A stretch of DNA of 64,000 nucleotides, taken from Dendrobium chrysotoxum. Its lineage: Eukaryota > Streptophyta > Magnoliopsida > Asparagales > Orchidaceae. Where the stretch lies: the NCBI GenBank assembly GCA_019925795.1, contig CM034303.1, positions 55,599,931 to 55,663,930 on the forward strand. The letters are read 5' to 3'. The position numbers and the translations under genes are program-made. The notes under the pieces are model-generated. The model saw only the letters and a list, made by a program, of their open reading frames with translations, was not told where the DNA came from and did no database searches. Below are positions 31,424 through 42,900 of this stretch, in pieces (the stretch's first letter is position 1; each line of letters opens with the position of its first letter).

Positions 31424-31556
31424 AAAATTTATTTTTTCTGAAAAATATTCAGCATAATTTGAGATTTTCTTCTTCTTCTTAATAGAGAGAGAATAGGAAA
31501 GACCCTTTTTCGAAAGTAATTGATGATTTTTTCAAGGTAATGTAATTTAAATTGTT

Positions 31557-31686
31557 ACACAGCTCATCTTGATCTGTTGGTTGGGAGTTTAGGTTGCCAA
31601 TTAAGAGGTTTTGGGTTTGAGCCTTGTATATGCGATGTGTGTGTGGGTCTGCCTTAAATAGCTTAAATGTCTCCAAAATAAATAAA
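31557..31686 (+). mobile_element. tRNA-derived SINE with 9-bp target duplication
   Basis: A-box-like TCTGTTGGTTGGGAGTTTAG, B-box-like GGGTTTGAGCC, a GTGTGTGTGGGTCTG stretch and a (AAAT)n tail. It is flanked by TAAATTGTT (31,548-31,556 and 31,687-31,695). Confidence 0.78.
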
Positions 31687-31779
31687 TAAATTGTTGTTTA
31701 AGCAAATTTAATCGTTATTTATAAATTTTATTTTCGATTCTTTGGCAAGTGAAGATATTGTCATATAGAAGTGACAACT

Positions 31780-31989
31780 TAAGTATAATTAGATGAACCA
31801 AGAATTGATAGAAAGATTAAATTGGATATTTTGTCATATTGGAAATCAAATCAATTCAGATATCCTGAAGTTGCTGCAATGGCTCATGAAATTCTGGCTA
31901 TTCCTTTCTCTATTGTTACAGTATTGGAAGAATTTATCTACACTAGAGAATGGCTATCTGGACATAATGGTATGCATTTGATAGCTTAG
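31780..31989 (+). pseudogene. hAT transposase, C-terminal dimerisation remnant
   Basis: The frame from 31,819 reads KLDILSYWKSNQFRYPEVAA followed by MAHEILAIPFSIVTVLEEF and then a stop at 31,987. This is the hAT dimerisation domain pattern (YW, RYP, LAIP). Before 31,819 there is a stop in the same frame, and the catalytic part is absent. A further piece (IDIEEDIT near 32,247) may be the tail of the same protein. Confidence 0.75.
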
Positions 31990-32639
31990 TAATTGTTGCT
32001 AGATCTTATATTGGTGTTTTTTTTTTCCAAATTTCTCATTCACTTGATTTGTATATTGCTCATGTAGATACAACAAAGCTAATACTGGAGGAGCTTACTC
32101 ATAATATATCTCAATTGAATGCCATTGACAAAGTGAAGCTTCTTGGATGTTCAATGTCAAGTAATCATAACTAGTTGATTGGCTCAAATTGATGACTTAA
32201 TTGAGCCTGGAATGTAATTGTAGGAAATAGAGAGAAAATTGATATTGAGGAAGATATTACTTTAGGGAGTTCTGATGATGGTAAGTTGGCATTAAAAAGT
32301 CTCTATACATTTATCATGGATGGTTATATTAGAACTCATATTTTCCTCCCTTAGGAAATATTTATATTATATCTTTAAAGAAGTTTTTTGGTTTAATATC
32401 ATTGGTTTGTTTTTTTTCAGGATCAATGAAAAACTGGGAGAAAATATAAGAAGTTAGGAGTGATGCGGTGCATCATAGTTATTTTATAGCTTAGGGAATA
32501 TCTTATATTTACTGTAGTCCATGTTAAGTTTTCCTTTTGTGGTTTTACCTTTTTGTTTTCTAGAACATTCCATTTCAATTATATATACAAATCTGGTATG
32601 GAGGAAGAAGGCATAAATGAATATTATATGATCTTTTAA
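31990..32639. other. Intergenic, possibly more of the hAT remnant
   Basis: Contains intron-like stretches and the IDIEEDIT fragment. No complete domain is seen. Confidence 0.4.
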
Positions 32640-32745
32640 GTCTTAGAGCTTGTGTTTGTTCCCTGGATTGGGTGTTCTTTCTAGCAGATCCGTTTCTTCC
32701 AATGATCAACTGTATCAGTTGGTATCAGAGCTTGGAGCTCGTGAA
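32640..32745 (+). mobile_element. LTR-retrotransposon scrap: LTR end with primer-binding site
   Basis: AACTGTATCAG is followed by TGGTATCAGAGC (32,720-32,731), complementary to initiator tRNA-Met, as at a plus-strand 5' LTR junction. The limits of the LTR and any coding region are not recognisable. Confidence 0.6.
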
Positions 32746-33470
32746 AAATGACGAACTGCCAAAGAAGATGAGCTATTGACAACGATCGAAGCCAAAGAAA
32801 ATAGACAGTCAATGAAGATCGTCACCGAATAAGATGGGTGGTCGATGACGATCGATGCTGTAGAAGATGGATGGTCAATGACTCCCCTCCGCTCTAACTT
32901 CCACTCTGATGGCGCAAGCCCTTGCCCTACTAGCCACCCATCGCCAATGCTTCACGCAAACGCGACCAGTTTCATAATCAACCCACCCTTGTCTGCGACT
33001 CCCCTCCGCTCCAACTTCCACTCCGACGATCCCCTCCGTTCCAACACCCAATCCCACTGAGCCCGACCCTGCTTCCGCCTCTAAATCCACAATTTCCCTC
33101 CACTTCCTCTCACGACCAGACACGCGATTCGCCCACCGCTGCACGAACAGCTTTTGTCGCACGTAAATCCTCGACTCGGTCCCTCTTCACTCCCACGCGG
33201 GATCCGCCCTCGTCCCGACCACACTCGCACGCGGCTTCAGAGCCCGTCAATCCACCTTCAAAACCCACGTCTACACCTCCACTCCCGCATGCTTCGTCCC
33301 CCATGCACCCACCTCGGCTCCAGTACGAGATTTTTTGATTCAAGTATTGTTGGATATACTTCTTTCTTCCATTTTAAATGCCTAACATAGAAAGTTCTAA
33401 TAGCTTGTTGATTTAGTATTGTTGGAAATATTTTTTTCTTTCATCTTAAGTGTGTAACGGCTAAAAAGGT
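32746..33470. other. Pyrimidine-rich, GC-richer leader-like DNA
   Basis: It may be the untranslated leader of the scrap before it. Two 30-bp copies of CTCCCCTCCGCTCYAACTTC occur at 32,881 and 33,000. Two 45-bp copies beginning AGTATTGTTGGA occur at about 33,341 and 33,414. Open frames on both strands here look like composition effects. Confidence 0.5.
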
Positions 33471-33479
33471 ACCTCAATG

Positions 33480-34169
33480 CAAGCAAAGGAGAGCATGATC
33501 AATTATTGTTAGTAGACAAGACCTTGCTAAGAATGAAGGCCATCTCGACTATGATGAAATTATTAAAACTTTATCCGATTGCAAAGTCGATTGCATCAAT
33601 GCATTCAAGACATCGAATTTATCAAAGAGGAGCTGTTTGTATGTGACTCGAGCGAACAAAAATTTAAAAATAAAAAAAATAAAACTGATTGTTAGTGAGC
33701 ACAACGCTAGCAAAAACTACCAAAATGATCTTTAATCGCTAAACAAACCGCATCGATAAATTCAGGGCATTGAATTTACCTAAGAAGGGATCCCTCACGA
33801 TCAAATAGAATGCATGGCGTTGAAATCCATAGGCTATAGACAAAAAAAATAACGCGACGTTGCCCAAACATTGTCCGTTGGCAAAATAAACTTCGCCGTT
33901 ATGTCCGGAATGTTAACAATACAAAGAAATGAGTATAATATTTTTTGGGTTCTTGCACGAGCAAAATTGGAGAGCACAAAATATAAGAAACCAAGCTGAA
34001 ACTTTATAAAATGTTAATTTACTTTATAATAATAAACTCTCCCTATACATAAATAATTTTAATTTTAAATGAAAACCAATTATGAATTTATATAAATGTT
34101 AATTAAATTCTGTAAAATAATATGTTAAAGTTTAATTAAAATTTTATTAATATCCTTTAAGATGCCGCC
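33480..34169. repeat. Dispersed LTR-like repeat (family 3), copy 1
   Basis: Marked by GGGCATTGAATTTACCTAAG near 33,767 and a similar block near 33,618. Related blocks are at about 39,465 and, on the minus strand, about 56,030-56,075. Non-coding, probably retrotransposon-derived. Confidence 0.5.
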
Positions 34170-34183
34170 GTTTCGATGTATCT

Positions 34184-34417
34184 TTTATCTTTCTTTTTTG
34201 GGAACGAGGGCATCCACCCGTTGCCACCTCTCATAGGAGACGCTTGGCGGCTTAATTAATCCCTCGGCGAGCCTACCAGCAACCAGCCTCACAGGTGTAA
34301 GACCCGCAGTTATTTTCTCCCCACTTAAGGGGTCGCGTCGCATGAGAGGGGATTCAAACATGGGTTGGGGGATTCCCAATCATACTCGCCCACCAACCCA
34401 GCTAAGCCCGGTGGGGT
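34184..34417 (-). mobile_element. tRNA-derived SINE with perfect 14-bp target duplication
   Basis: On the minus strand the body opens ACCCCACCGGGCTTAGCTGG with an A box (TTAGCTGGGTTGGTGGG) and a B box (GTTTGAATCCC), and ends in an A-rich tail. It is flanked by GTTTCGATGTATCT at 34,170-34,183 and 34,418-34,431. It is complete and fairly young by its intact duplication. Confidence 0.92.
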
Positions 34418-34536
34418 GTTTCGATGTATCTCATCATTGTGCTAGGCTTAACGCGCCTTCCTTACAGTATTTTGCTGGCTATTCGAGCTTAGTGCATAAA
34501 TTGTTCTGATGCTGGACATAAATATATCAAATAATA

Positions 34537-34830
34537 ATGGTGAACAGAGGGTGTTTACTATTGCATAAGCATGAGCTTGGTAGATTACTGAGACAAGGAA
34601 ATTTCGTGAATATTAGTACTAATCAATGTGTTGCTATAAAAATGATTGACAAAGAAAAGGTGCCAGGGTTGGGCTCATGGATCAGATCAAACGTGAGATC
34701 TCAATAATCAGATTAGTTTTGTAAAATCATGGCTACACAAACCAAAATTTATTTTATAATGGAATAGGCCAAAAGAGGTGAGCTTTTCAACAAGTTTGTT
34801 AAAGGAGGCATATGAGGACGCTTACTCATG
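34537..34830 (+). pseudogene. 5' fragment of a CIPK/SnRK3-type protein kinase gene
   Basis: From ATG 34,537 the frame reads MVNRGCLLLHKHELGRLLRQ, then GNFV, TNQCVAIKMIDKEKV with the ATP-binding Lys. A frameshift follows, then KREISIIRLVL, then MATQTKIYFIMEYAKRGELF (one stop or change inside) and FNKFVKGG. These are the first subdomains of CBL-interacting protein kinases. The catalytic loop onward is missing, and about ten residues of the glycine-rich loop are lost. No introns are needed, as in intronless CIPK genes or a retrocopy. Confidence 0.82.
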
Positions 34831-35580
34831 AAATTCAAAGGACACCTAACAAACACACTATATTGAAGATTATTCTTGTTCTCCATAAGTGTGATGTTTA
34901 TTAAAAAAAAAAAAAAAACTTAAAAATAAAAATGTCTGGAAATAACTGCCATCAAATCCGCAATACTCGTACAAGTGAACAAAAGACGTTTCTTAAATTT
35001 CAAATAAAATCTTGCGCACTCTCCAACGACAATCACTTGCGCAAAACATATATTTAAATATTTTAAAATGTCTCTCATGAATTAAAATATCATTCCTTAA
35101 ATTTAAATATGACGCATCGAGCAGAGTGCCGAAGCTTCTAAGATGTGTGTAAGTAGCATTGACAAGCAAGCGACTGCCCCGAGAAGAGTGTCACTGTCTT
35201 GAGAAGCGAGTCACCACCTCATGAAGCATGCATATTAATTTAATAAGAATTGTAAAAGCTCGCATGTACTTCGACAAATATATTAAATGCTTGAATATAA
35301 GGTTTTAGAATGCTGCGCAAGATGCAATAAAAAAATAAACTTCAATTTGATTGTGTAAATCCTTGCATATGCTCTGATAAAATATACTAAACAGATAAAT
35401 ATAAAGTCTGAGAATGCTGCATAGGGAGCTTCTTTTCTAAAATGCTCCTAAATTTTAAAAGTAAATGATTTTTGGAGCTAAATTTTCATGAAAAATATGA
35501 AAACTAAATTTTACAAAAGTCAAATATTCAAGTAAAATTTCTGATTTTAAAACTTAAAGCAAAAAATTCATATATCATCC
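34831..35580. other. Non-coding, LTR-like DNA
   Basis: Contains repeated phrases GAGAAGMRAGTCACYRCCTC (about 35,180-35,220) and GAATGCTGCRYA (35,311 and 35,412), resembling the tandem repeat at 60,700-61,040. No gene is seen. Confidence 0.45.
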
Positions 35581-35589
35581 ACAAACGTT

Positions 35590-36320
35590 TGTTAAGGATG
35601 CTAAATTTAAGAATAACTTCAGCTCACAAAGAGTATAATGTCTAATTGAATGTATCAATATGATTTATTCTGAAATGATTTCTTACCAACGGGGACGTAG
35701 CATGTGCCCTATGATCGAATGATTTTGCTGTAAAAAAGCACAACTATATTACTGTCATGTTCAAAACTCGTATATTCCCCAATGGCTAAAAGCACATATA
35801 TTCCCCACAGGATACACTTGATAAGGCATAAATCTTTTTGTTAGTGCAAGTTGATTAAAATTTATTTCCTTCAACAAACATCCAACCCAAATCTACAAGA
35901 CACCATTAGACGAAGCTACCCATGGCTGCTGACAAGAATGCTTTGGTCCGCTTGAGTTGAATAACCTCTTACTAAGTAGACAAGGGACTATGATGGCCCG
36001 GGACAACGGAATCATATAATCTTAATCGAGTAAGTCATCATTCCCCTCATCATCCGCTTTAAGTATAAAAATAATAAATTTTATAATTCTAAAAAATTCA
36101 CACGATGCTACTATATGCTAGAGACTTCATACATGTTTAATGACTAGTCTTAAATGAAAATTCTCTCTCATTATTGGGAGTGTTACTTAACCATAACTAC
36201 TTATGCCTATAAGAAACCTAGAACCATATTATAAAATCTTCACCAAAATGAAGATGAAATCACTCGATAATGCTTTATCTCAAACTCAATATACCTTTTA
36301 AAAATTTAACCCCAAACACA
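35590..36320 (+). repeat. Dispersed repeat (family 2), copy 1
   Basis: Colinear with 45,135-45,975: TTCAGCTCACAAAGAG, CTCGTATATTCCCCAATGGC, GGGACTATGATGGCCCGGGA, CATCATTCCCCTCATCATCC, TCTCTCTCATTATTGGGAG. Copy 1 lacks about 150 bp present in copy 2. Non-coding, probably an LTR. Confidence 0.78.
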
Positions 36321-37243
36321 ATTATATGCTTTTTAACATTTTTATTTTAATTATTAAAAAAATTTAAATAAAATTTTATTTCAATTAACTAATAATTTTA
36401 TTTAAATTGTAGAATAAAATTCATATCGTATGCACACGCATCAATGCCCCTTTATTACTCGTTCTACTATTTTTTTAAACTAAAATAAGTTTATTATATG
36501 ATAGATAATTATAAAAATATGCTTTTATTAAGATCCCCATATAAAATTATATTTGATACATATATGCTCTAATGCTCATGTCATATTTTGTTATATTTTT
36601 ATAAAATAAAAATTCATGTAACTTCATGAAGTATAAATTAAACCATAATTTAATCTACAAAAAAATCACACATTCAAAATGATACTTTTTTTTAAAAAAA
36701 TTCAAATAAATAATACTTCTAAATTAAGAATAAAGAAAAAAAAAACAAATGTAAAATAAATCAAAGTATGCACTTTTGGTATCTTTTCTCTAAATTTTTG
36801 AATTTGTATATTTAATGTCTAATTTCTATATTCATTTATTTCCACCCAGATTTTGGAAGAACATCATAAATCCTACAAATAGTTACCTATTTAAAATAGA
36901 ATACAATGTTTCATGCATATATTTTAATTTAACTTAAATGATAAAATATTATGTAAATAAATATAAAGATTTAAATATTAGACATATAAATAGATTAAAA
37001 TTTAGTAATATATTTATAAATCTTAAAATAAATATATTAACATATAGTTATTGTTAACCAATATAATCTATGATAATTTTTTTTATCAAGACTAATATAA
37101 ATTTATAAATACTGACATTCTTATTTGTGCTTTCATTGTTTTGAATGAATAATAAAAAAAAAAATATGAAGGCTCTCATGTTGATATATACATTAAATAT
37201 GACCTGTGATAGTACATTGTCTTGAAGGTTAATCAGTCGAGCC
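36321..37243. other. AT-rich DNA downstream of the helicase gene
   Basis: It follows the stop codon of the minus-strand helicase gene, so it should hold its 3' UTR and poly-A signal near 37,243-36,900. Several AATAAA-like words occur, but none can be chosen. Confidence 0.4.
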
Positions 37244-37318
37244 TTAATGAGATGCTTCAATAGAGTGTTGTTGCTCGAGTCCAAGATAACAATCAGAAAC
37301 CAACAGAAGCTTCGTTTC
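37244..37318 (-). CDS. DExH14: Helicase gene, terminal exon
   Basis: 24 codons plus TAA. Starts after TTAG with ETKLLLVSDCYLGLEQQHSI, the last beta-strand block of the C-terminal domain, and ends EASH. Confidence 0.88.
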   Translation of the reverse strand, partial: ETKLLLVSDCYLGLEQQHSIEASH

Positions 37319-39941
37319 CTAACACAGTGAGGGAAAAAATTAGATCACCAAAAAAAAAAAAAAAAACTTGATGTAATAACCCACGACTAAGGATTCGTTT
37401 GGGATGACTTTTTTATTGCTTCTTAAAGCAGCTTTTTACTACAGAAATTTTAGACAACATATTTAAGAAGCAGTAAAAAAGCCGTCCCAAACGAAGCCTA
37501 AATCTTAACATGAATAAAGGCTTTATTTGGGACAGTTTTCTTACTGCTTTCTAAACTAATTTTTTAACATAAAAATATTTTGAACGAAATTTTTTTATAT
37601 TATACAGCTACTTTAGAAAGCAGTCCCAAATAAAAGTTAAATATGTAATCAAGCAACTTGAATTAGGACAAGAGTATTATACCTGAAAGTTGACTGGTGT
37701 TGATGGTAACTCCATGCGAGTGAGCATGCGATCAGAAAAACTAACTCTTTTCAAGGCATAGAGTTCTGAAGTGGTAACATTTCCCAGAACCAACCACCAG
37801 GCCTCATCTTTGACCTGTTAAAAAACACTTAATGTTTCAGTCTTTAGCATCAAGGACTAGCGGTTCTGGCAAGCGATTATATTGCTCAAATCAACATATT
37901 GCTTAGAAAATGCAATAAATGCCACCTAGGGAGATGGCTGTTTTTTCGTAAGCAAAAGAGTCATTCCTTCTCTAAGAGATACGAATCTCAAGAATTGGTA
38001 AAGTCAAACAAAATGTTTAACAAGAGAAAAACTTGGAATCCATGGCCATGTCATACAAGGTTCCCTGCAGCTTCCTCGAACACAGTTACAAAATTTTGAT
38101 GAAGTTCATACCAGCGTAGGATGATTGACCACTAGAGGGATGACCTCAGTAATGCCTTAGTTAAACGTTTTAAAGTTGATGTACTAGGAGAATCAAGCAC
38201 TTTGTGGAAGTCTTGATCATTTAGAAGCAGTGAGAGTGCGAACTATTAGGGTTTCTAATGGAGCTACTGATGGTACTAGCATTTTTTATCATCTAGAGTC
38301 ATTACAATCGAAATTAAGATGCATTTAGTCAAACTATATATGGAGCATTTGGACAAGTAGCCTTCACACCCAATGTGCCAAGAAAAGTAGGTATGAATAT
38401 TCTGTTGGTTTCTTAACATAAAGAAAACATGAAAAAATATAAAATAAATCTACAATTGCAACAAGAAAGACGTGTATGGGGATTATGCCAGGTTACTATG
38501 TTTGATTGCTTTCGATGCTGCTAAAAAGAAGCCCTAAAGAGTGTCAAATTTTTCTTAAATTTATTTTCATATTTACAAGCGACTAGCTAGCTCCCATTTG
38601 AGTAATGGCATCATAATTTTTTTTTTTTGGGGGAAAAGACGAGGGTGATTTCTACCACTATTATATATATATATATATATATATGATTTTTTCTTTATTT
38701 TATTTTAATTAATTATCTTTAATTTAATATTTATATTATTCTTTTTTTAATTATTGTTATTTAATAACATTTTATTCTTCTCCCACCAATTTTTTCTTTG
38801 AGAATATTTGTTTATGCAAACTATTTGTGAATATTATTGCTCGTGTTAGCAAAATCTTTTCTGTGCGTCACAACTCGAGTGAACTAAAGGGAGTCTATTT
38901 GAGTTGTCTCGGCATTCTAAATGCATCAGGATTGTCTATTTGGTGAGATGAGCAAAATATTAAGGTTGTTATGAGCCGCTCTTTTATGGGACTACATTTA
39001 TCTTTGTTTTCAATACATTGGCCTAATTAACTTGTGACTTGATAAATCAACAAATGCCCATAATAAATCTGGTGCATGTGAAAAGTGAACAATGTTTGTC
39101 ATCCTCATTAATAATTTATGCGCATTAATAAGCTAATCTTCTTGTTTTCCTTTTAAAAAAACTGTCCGATTGGAGGAGGCTTATGGGGATACCACAAGAT
39201 GAACCTATTGAGAAAGATATTCAAAAAACAATAGATAACCACGACCCTAGAGGGATTGTCAAGGTTGATGACAAGTTTGATCAACATGAGAAAATACTGA
39301 GGGGATGTAATGTTTATGGTGGCTTCTTCATAATCTGCACTCTCGTGATGTACACTTGATTACTCAATTGTTGACCCTTGTGCGAAAAAACACGCAAAAA
39401 GAGCAAAAATTCACGCACGACGCGCCACTTAAAGGGTCAAACGACCTCCGACCGTAATCAGAGCATCGAATTCGCCTAAATGGAATCTCCCCATAGTCAA
39501 ATCATATGAGATCAGTCAAAATGGACGATCGACACCCGAAGTTGACGTGCGATGTTGACCAAACGACGTCCGATCTCAAAACGGACTTCACCGTTGCATT
39601 AAGAGCGGCATCAATACCCAAAAATGACCATCAATTTGTTCAATTAAAATCATGCGGCGAAATCAGCGCGCATTCTGAGGCAACGACATGCAAATCGAGA
39701 AAATCAACGCCCGACATCACCCAAATAACTTTCGATCTCAAAACAGACAGCACTGTTGCAATTGAAACGTCGACAATACCCAAAATAGGCTATAATTTTG
39801 CCCAACGAAAGTTGCACGCACAAATCGACGTGAGTTTCGAGGCGATTATGTGCAAATAGACGGAATTACACGCAAATCAAGTCGATTTTGAGTGACTGAC
39901 CTGTTTCTGCCATTTTGGAATTTAATAATAAAAATAGTAAT

Positions 39942-39973
<32 letters not shown>

Positions 39974-42900
39974 AATCTAACTAATTAATAAAAGTCAAAC
40001 AAGAAAAATCAACTCAAATTAAATGCAAACCTGGTATCCAGTCGAAATCCTGTAAATTCCGGCGTAAATCCGGCGTCGCAACTTCAATTGCTGTCTCAAC
40101 ATCAAACGAGGCTCAAATGAACTTCTTCCACGTAGATAAACTCTGGATCTCTCTGATTTTTGCAAGCGGAACCTTGTAGCCGAACTCTCGTCCCACCACA
40201 CTAAAAACCTCTTGATCTTCCCTGCTAGCCAAGCCTCCGATCCCTACGACCATAACCCAAGTAGCTCCTGTCTTTGTCTTTCACGTGAACCTGAGCCCTC
40301 TCAAAGCCTTTCCTCAGCCATCCAACCAAATTGTCCTTCACAGCACTGAGCTATTTGAAGCCTCCAGCCGGCCACACAATCTCTAGCAAACCCCATCATA
40401 CACCCTTGCGGTAGTTGTTCGAGCCACCTCACAGCCAACAGCCCATCAAAGTCACTTCCTACCGACTCCTTGCGCAGATCCACGTGAACTGAGCTTCAGC
40501 TAGCCTTAGATCAGGCCACAAGGCCTCGTTAATCCAGCTACCCCATTCCCTTTTTTTTGCCGCTATAGCCGGGCTTCTCAACTCAAAGCAGAACTTCTCT
40601 CTTCCCTTGGCTTCCGTTCCACACACAAAAAAAGAGAGAGCTAAGCTAGCAGGTTTATCCCACGTGAAATCTTCTGCCAACGTCCACATCAGGCTGCACC
40701 ATCCTAACCATTTCAACCTTCTGCAAATTCAACAAATTTCATTTTTTCTTCCTACATACTAGCTGAACTCCAATAGTTGAGCAGCCCACATACAACCCAC
40801 CAATATTTCTCTTCTTCACTCTCCCACCCAAGCACTTACAGCAAACACTCTGCTACCAAAGCCCAACCTCTACCTTACCAAAATCCACAACAGAAGCCCA
40901 AAACCACCCACTACCTCCACCCAATCAAATGCCCACTTGAAGTAGTCCACCTAATCCCTCAACAACCCACTCCCTTCAACCTCAAATTCAGCCCATATTC
41001 CCATTGCAACACATAAATCAGCCCAACAACAAATTCACTCTGTTAACTCAATCAAAATCTAAATAGAAAGTTTTCTTTCTTTGTTTATCTTTATTGTTAG
41101 CATTAATTGTCACTGTTAGTTAGTGCAGTTAACGTTATTACTATTTTTGTTAACTAATTTTTATTTATGTTATTGTTATTGTTAACCAAAAATAATAATA
41201 ATATAAAAAAAGAGGGTAAGGCAAGGAATATATATATAAGATATTTATGCGCTTCTGCACATTTTTGTTGCCATCATCATCGTTACCGCTGCGCTCACGC
41301 AGGTATAATGTTCTTAACTAAAAACCCCGCATTCGGCGCTTGCGGTGCACCGGCGGACCACCCTACACGCTTTAGTAGCACGGTGGGAGAGAATCTGGTG
41401 CGACACTTGCGGCGAAGCGAGTAGGACTCGAAGCGCTCTCGTCGCGTGACGAGGACTAAATTAAGTACCTGTGCATGCCTCAGTGCTTGCGGGAAAAAAT
41501 TATGCATTTCTAAATAGGTACCTCGAAGACCCCTAAGCGCTCTCGTAGCATGGCAGGGATTGAAGATCATGGCTATGGTGTCGCCCGACACCTACATGAA
41601 GCGCTCTCGTAGCATAGAGGTGTAGGGACGATTCCTAGAATTTCCCCTAAGCGAGGAAGATGCCGGGAGGCTGCCAAAATTTCTAATGAATAGAGGGACC
41701 TGATTCGAACAAAGCAACAAGGGACTTGAAAAATCGATAGGGAACAGGACTTGAATAAAATTAAAGGGAACCAGACCTTAAAGTTTAAAATGGACAACCC
41801 TAATTAAAAATTTAAAGGCTAATAATCCATGTCATCCAAATGAACAAGCAAGGCGAGCAATGAACATATTCCTAAACGTAAATTTGCAAGCAAAAACCAA
41901 CATGATTGAGAAAAAAATGCGACAACCTCACTGAAGACAGTGGTACGAAGCCGTTGATGAATACACCAGCTTGCTGAAAGAATAGTGCGTATGTAATGCA
42001 TATTATTCGTCTACAGTTAACCCCAGTTAACTTGCAAGTTAATACATCAAGCCATATACAAATAATAATAATAGGTGAGAACCAAAGATCTGTAATCAAT
42101 GTCAACCGACTTGCAGATAAATATGACGGTCCCCTATGAGTGATGATGATCGACATGCAAAGAAGGTGACATAGCATAAGACATGCAAGCAAGCATCGCA
42201 ACTCATCAATCATTGTGCGCAAGGAGATTAATAGTGAATGCAGCCCACCCCACAATCACTATTAGCCTGCAGATAAATACATACATTTATCTGCGAACAA
42301 TGACAACTGACACGCAATAAATGCTAGGGCAATCGTATACTCAATAGCAAGTTAGTATCAGGTAAATACATCAATTCCCATGAACGCTAAAACATGTGCA
42401 AGCAAATGCAGCAGCTCACCAATGAACATACATAAAGAAATTGATGACGAATGCACTAGCTCGTCAGTCAACATGCAGGGAGAAATTAGTGGTGAACATA
42501 ATTCACCCGACAACTCTTGTTAACATGCAACCAGCGCTACAATATTCCTTCAATCAATATCAGCTAGTTAGCAAAGGAAAGCGATAGTCCGCTACAAGCA
42601 GCTTTAAGAAGCTTATGAGCGGTTATAGGTGACATCACGAGACATACAGGTGAACATAATAATTTACCAATCAATGTGCAAGCTGATGCACCAATCCCTG
42701 ACGCACCACACAGCTCACTTGCGGGCTGAAGAATATTCCCGCAAGCTGAATGTTGAAGAAAATAGCATTGCAGGAGACTTGTTAGTGCACGACAGTCTAC
42801 CTGCATAAAGCAGAAAATGACCCGCAGCACAACGCCACACCACCAGATTCATAACATTCATACAAGCGGACAGGAGGCAGAGGCGTATACAGGCTGCTAG

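Noticed and set aside
32845..33390. Proline- and serine-rich frames on plus and Gly/Val-rich frames on minus
   Set aside because: Pyrimidine-rich composition with short internal repeats and stops in every long reading. More likely an untranslated leader.
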